DNA of 7,014 bases from Arenicella sp. (GTDB lineage Bacteria > Pseudomonadota > Gammaproteobacteria > Arenicellales > Arenicellaceae). How positions within the stretch are numbered: the first letter of the stretch is position 1; each line of letters begins with the position of its first letter. The stretch lies in the NCBI GenBank assembly GCA_018677115.1, contig JAHHOC010000404.1, positions 1 to 7,014 on the forward strand, written 5' to 3'. The notes beneath the pieces are model-generated. The model searched no databases, had not been told where the DNA came from, and saw only the letters and a list, made by a program, of their open reading frames with translations. Both the position numbers and the translations under genes were made by a program. Of the stretch, positions 5,558 to 7,014 are shown piece by piece.

Positions 5558-5680
5558 TCAACACGGATGACGCGAGGCGATCGTATCGCTGCTGGCCTTC
5601 ACACAGGGTAGATCGATAGTCTCGGCCTGAGTTGGAGCAGAAATATCGATCAGCTCGTTGGTATTCCTGCTTGCTTTCAT
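5558..5680 (-). CDS. Small peptide (40 aa), candidate substrate of the HPr-rel-A cassette
   Basis: ATG 5680-5678 opens a 40-codon frame ending in TGA at 5560-5558. AGAGGTGA (5685-5692) ends 4 nt before the ATG, a strong Shine-Dalgarno. The N-terminal half (MKASRNTNELIDISAPTQAE) is polar with a short acidic/hydrophobic block (NELIDI) that could act as a recognition leader. The C-terminal half carries Cys26, a Ser-Ser pair (30-31), further Thr and Ser residues, and ends in His-Pro-Cys. There is no signal peptide, membrane segment or Gly-Gly motif. It is the gene nearest upstream of the nucleotidyltransferase, PqqD-like and kinase genes on the same strand and is followed by a terminator, an arrangement typical of precursor peptides. 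I do not recognise the sequence. Coding status rests on the ribosome binding site, context and terminator, not on homology. Confidence 0.6.
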   Translation of the reverse strand: MKASRNTNELIDISAPTQAETIDLPCVKASSDTIASRHPC

Positions 5681-5733
5681 TGTTTCACCTCTGTCACGAT
5701 ATTTATAGCGATCCGTTTCCCCGAAGGTGACAT
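5677..5733 (-). CDS. 18-codon leader ORF overlapping the 40-aa peptide gene
   Basis: ATG 5733-5731 is preceded by AAGGGAG (5741-5747) with 7-nt spacing, an excellent ribosome binding site. The frame encodes 18 residues, MSPSGKRIAINIVTEVKQ, and its TGA overlaps the ATG of the 40-aa gene (ATGA). The same frame can be extended upstream to a TTG at 5877, but that start has no ribosome binding site and would cross the promoter. The short ORF may couple translation of the next peptide, act as a leader, or itself be a product. Confidence 0.45.
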   Translation of the reverse strand: MSPSGKRIAINIVTEVKQ

Positions 5734-5753
5734 GAATCCACTCCCTTGCAATA

Positions 5754-5781
5754 AATGTATTGGAAAAAATAGTAAAAACAA
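5754..5781 (-). promoter_or_regulatory. Possible promoter for the small peptide transcript
   Basis: On the minus strand TTGTTT (5781-5776) and TACATT (5759-5754) are separated by 16 bp. The predicted transcription start falls near 5747, giving a very short leader that contains the AAGGGAG site. CAATA/TATTG (5749-5753 and 5758-5762), a small inverted repeat, overlaps the -10. The boxes are only moderate matches. Confidence 0.35.
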
Positions 5782-5793
5782 TTTTGCAGCATG

Positions 5794-5814
5794 GCGAATA
5801 GAATGATTATTCGC
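5794..5814. repeat. Inverted repeat between divergent genes, possible operator
   Basis: GCGAATA (5794-5800) and TATTCGC (5808-5814) are perfect 7-bp arms separated by 7 bp, so their centres are 14 bp apart. The element lies in the AT-rich gap between the minus-strand peptide cassette and the plus-strand oxidoreductase, just upstream of the candidate -35 at 5776-5781. This layout suits a dimeric regulator acting on one or both promoters. Confidence 0.4.
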
Positions 5815-5911
5815 TTGGATCAATTTCGCATCGGATTTCGGTTTAAATTTGTTACTCTTGCAGCTTCTGTACACCAAGCAAAATTTATCGACTGCTACTA
5901 CTGTTTAACCC

Positions 5912-6409
5912 ATGCCCTGGTTCACCACACGTCGTAAATTCCTGCTGTTAAGCGGTGCTGGTATCGCTGCCATGACTGCTTGTCGTCATTCACGACCGCC
6001 GACCCCTGCGCACGATAGAGGATTTAACGGACAAAATACGGTACTCAACAGCATTATCGACGCACTGGTGCCAAGCGATGAATTTGCCGGCGCATTGGAC
6101 ATCGGAGTGCACCGGGCAATAGAGGCCGAGATGCAACAAAAACCGGGTTTGCAGGAGCGAGTTGAGCGACTCACCGCCGCGGTGAACAGCAAATCACTGG
6201 CCACCCACCGACAGACCTTCGAGCAACTCAGCACCACCCAGCGGGAGGCGCTTCTCAATGAAATGCTGCAACACACAGCGCCGCGCCAGGCACGGACCGA
6301 TCTGAAGCGCCTGCGCAATAATGTATTAATTCGTTTTTATAGCTCCGACGGTGGTCATGCCAGCCTTAACTACCGGCTACCGGCCAACTACCCTGCCTAC
6401 CGCGCATAA
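5912..6409 (+). CDS. Gluconate 2-dehydrogenase subunit 3-like Tat-exported protein
   Basis: The 165-aa protein begins with a twin-arginine signal: TTRRKFLLLSG (5-15) fits the Tat consensus and is followed by an Ala-rich hydrophobic stretch. MTAC (21-24) could be a lipobox with Cys24, so the protein may be a Tat-exported lipoprotein. The mature part contains the pattern of the subunit 3 family: VLNSIIDALVPSD (44-56), GALDIGVHRAIE, and a C-terminal RFYSSDGGHASLNYR. Such small subunits accompany GMC-type flavoprotein dehydrogenases of sugars, sugar acids or alcohols at the cytoplasmic membrane and carry the flavoprotein across it. The next gene is exactly such a flavoprotein, 6 bp downstream. 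The start is ATG 5912: a TAA lies 3 nt upstream in frame. No clear Shine-Dalgarno is visible, so the mRNA may be leaderless. The substrate is unknown. Confidence 0.82.
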   Translation: MPWFTTRRKFLLLSGAGIAAMTACRHSRPPTPAHDRGFNGQNTVLNSIIDALVPSDEFAGALDIGVHRAIEAEMQQKPGLQERVERLTAAVNSKSLATHRQTFEQLSTTQREALLNEMLQHTAPRQARTDLKRLRNNVLIRFYSSDGGHASLNYRLPANYPAYRA

Positions 6410-6415
6410 CATATT

Positions 6416-7014
6416 ATGGCGATGGACTTTGACATAGTGATAATTGGTTCCGGCGCAGGTGGCGGTATGGCTGCTCTGTCGCTGTGCGAAAAAGGCTTTA
6501 AGGTGGGCCTGGTTGAACGAGGCCCGGTATTTGATCCGCGTAAAGATTATGTGCTGAATTATATGGATTGGGGTCTGCGCGAAGACCCTTTGACGCAGGC
6601 CAGGGTTCGCGAACAGACCATCGACCGAAGCTACCAGACACGTTACCGGCTGGGGCAGGAATATCAACAGCGCAATGCTAATACCTACTATCGCGTACAT
6701 GGGCTGGGCGGCAGCACATTGCACTACCAGGGCGAAGCACATCGCTTTCCTGAGCATGCCTTCAACGGCTTAAATGAGTTCGGCTGGGGTATCGACTGGC
6801 CGATAAACTATGCCGATCTGGCACCCTGGTATCAACGTACTGAACACCTCTTGGCAGTAGCGGGTGCCGTTGGCAACCCGTTTAAAGCGGATCGTGAGGC
6901 TTTTCCGACCCCGGCCCATGCACTGTCTCCGCGCAGCAAGCTGCTAGCCCGCTCGGCACAATCCATCGGCATGACCCTGCAACCCAACACACTGGCTTTG
7001 CCGAGCCGCAGTGT
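6416..7014 (+). CDS. GMC-family FAD-dependent oxidoreductase, N-terminal 199 residues (partial)
   Basis: The frame opens at ATG 6416 (a second ATG at 6422 is also possible) and remains open to the right edge, so the C-terminal half or more is missing. The N-terminus is a Rossmann FAD-binding fold: DIVIIGSGAGGGMAA (6-20) with the dinucleotide glycines, and VERG (33-36), where Glu34 should bind the FAD ribose. YYRVHGLGGSTLHYQG (91-106) and WPINYADLAPWY (128-139) are standard for GMC flavoproteins of the membrane dehydrogenase type. It probably oxidises a sugar, sugar acid or alcohol in the periplasm and passes electrons to a cytochrome c subunit or quinone; no cytochrome gene is visible in the window. 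It has no signal peptide of its own, which fits export together with the Tat-bearing subunit encoded 6 bp upstream. The catalytic His/Asn region lies outside the window. Confidence 0.92.
   Translation, partial: MAMDFDIVIIGSGAGGGMAALSLCEKGFKVGLVERGPVFDPRKDYVLNYMDWGLREDPLTQARVREQTIDRSYQTRYRLGQEYQQRNANTYYRVHGLGGSTLHYQGEAHRFPEHAFNGLNEFGWGIDWPINYADLAPWYQRTEHLLAVAGAVGNPFKADREAFPTPAHALSPRSKLLARSAQSIGMTLQPNTLALPSRS

Noticed and set aside
5558..5680. Classical lasso-peptide precursor
   Set aside because: The 40-aa peptide lacks the usual leader pattern and the Thr before a Gly core start, and no cyclase or protease gene is nearby; only the tailoring enzymes resemble lasso clusters.
5677..5877. 66-aa version of the mini-ORF starting at TTG 5877
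   Set aside because: The TTG has no ribosome binding site and the frame would cross the probable promoter and inverted repeat; the ATG at 5733 has an excellent site.
6377..6757. 126-aa minus-strand ORF
   Set aside because: Antisense to the well-supported GMC oxidoreductase N-terminus; no independent evidence.

Overview
The window looks like chromosomal DNA from an uncultured or little-studied gammaproteobacterium. The best marker is a TrmB tRNA methyltransferase that resembles the enterobacterial and pseudomonad form throughout. Genes are tightly packed, base composition is moderate, and several starts are GTG or TTG. I see no tRNA, rRNA, CRISPR array, insertion sequence or phage gene.

From right to left on the minus strand, a cassette runs from about 5733 to 1170. 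It begins with two tiny overlapping ORFs: 18 aa at 5677-5733 and 40 aa at 5558-5680. Each has a strong Shine-Dalgarno. An intrinsic terminator follows at 5501-5522. After a new TATAAT-type promoter come two tandem paralogous nucleotidyltransferases (4189-5298 and 3003-4115), a PqqD-like protein (2700-2975), an HprK-related kinase (1853-2695) and trmB (1170-1856). The trio of nucleotidyltransferase, PqqD-like protein and HprK-related kinase matches what is called the HPr-rel-A system, whose function is not established. The same three activities tailor some lasso peptides, but no lasso cyclase or leader protease is present here. The 40-aa ORF ahead of the cassette is therefore an attractive, unproven candidate substrate.

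The left end holds a second minus-strand unit. It comprises a 108-aa protein (484-810) whose N-terminus resembles a peptide leader, overlapping by GTGA a large exported or surface protein that runs off the left edge (1-487). This unit is separated from trmB by a strong hairpin-T8 terminator (918-964).

The right end, divergent from the cassette, encodes a two-gene oxidoreductase on the plus strand: a Tat-exported gluconate 2-dehydrogenase subunit 3-like protein (5912-6409) and a GMC-type flavoprotein (6416 to beyond the window). About 180 bp of AT-rich DNA between the divergent units carries an inverted repeat that could be an operator.
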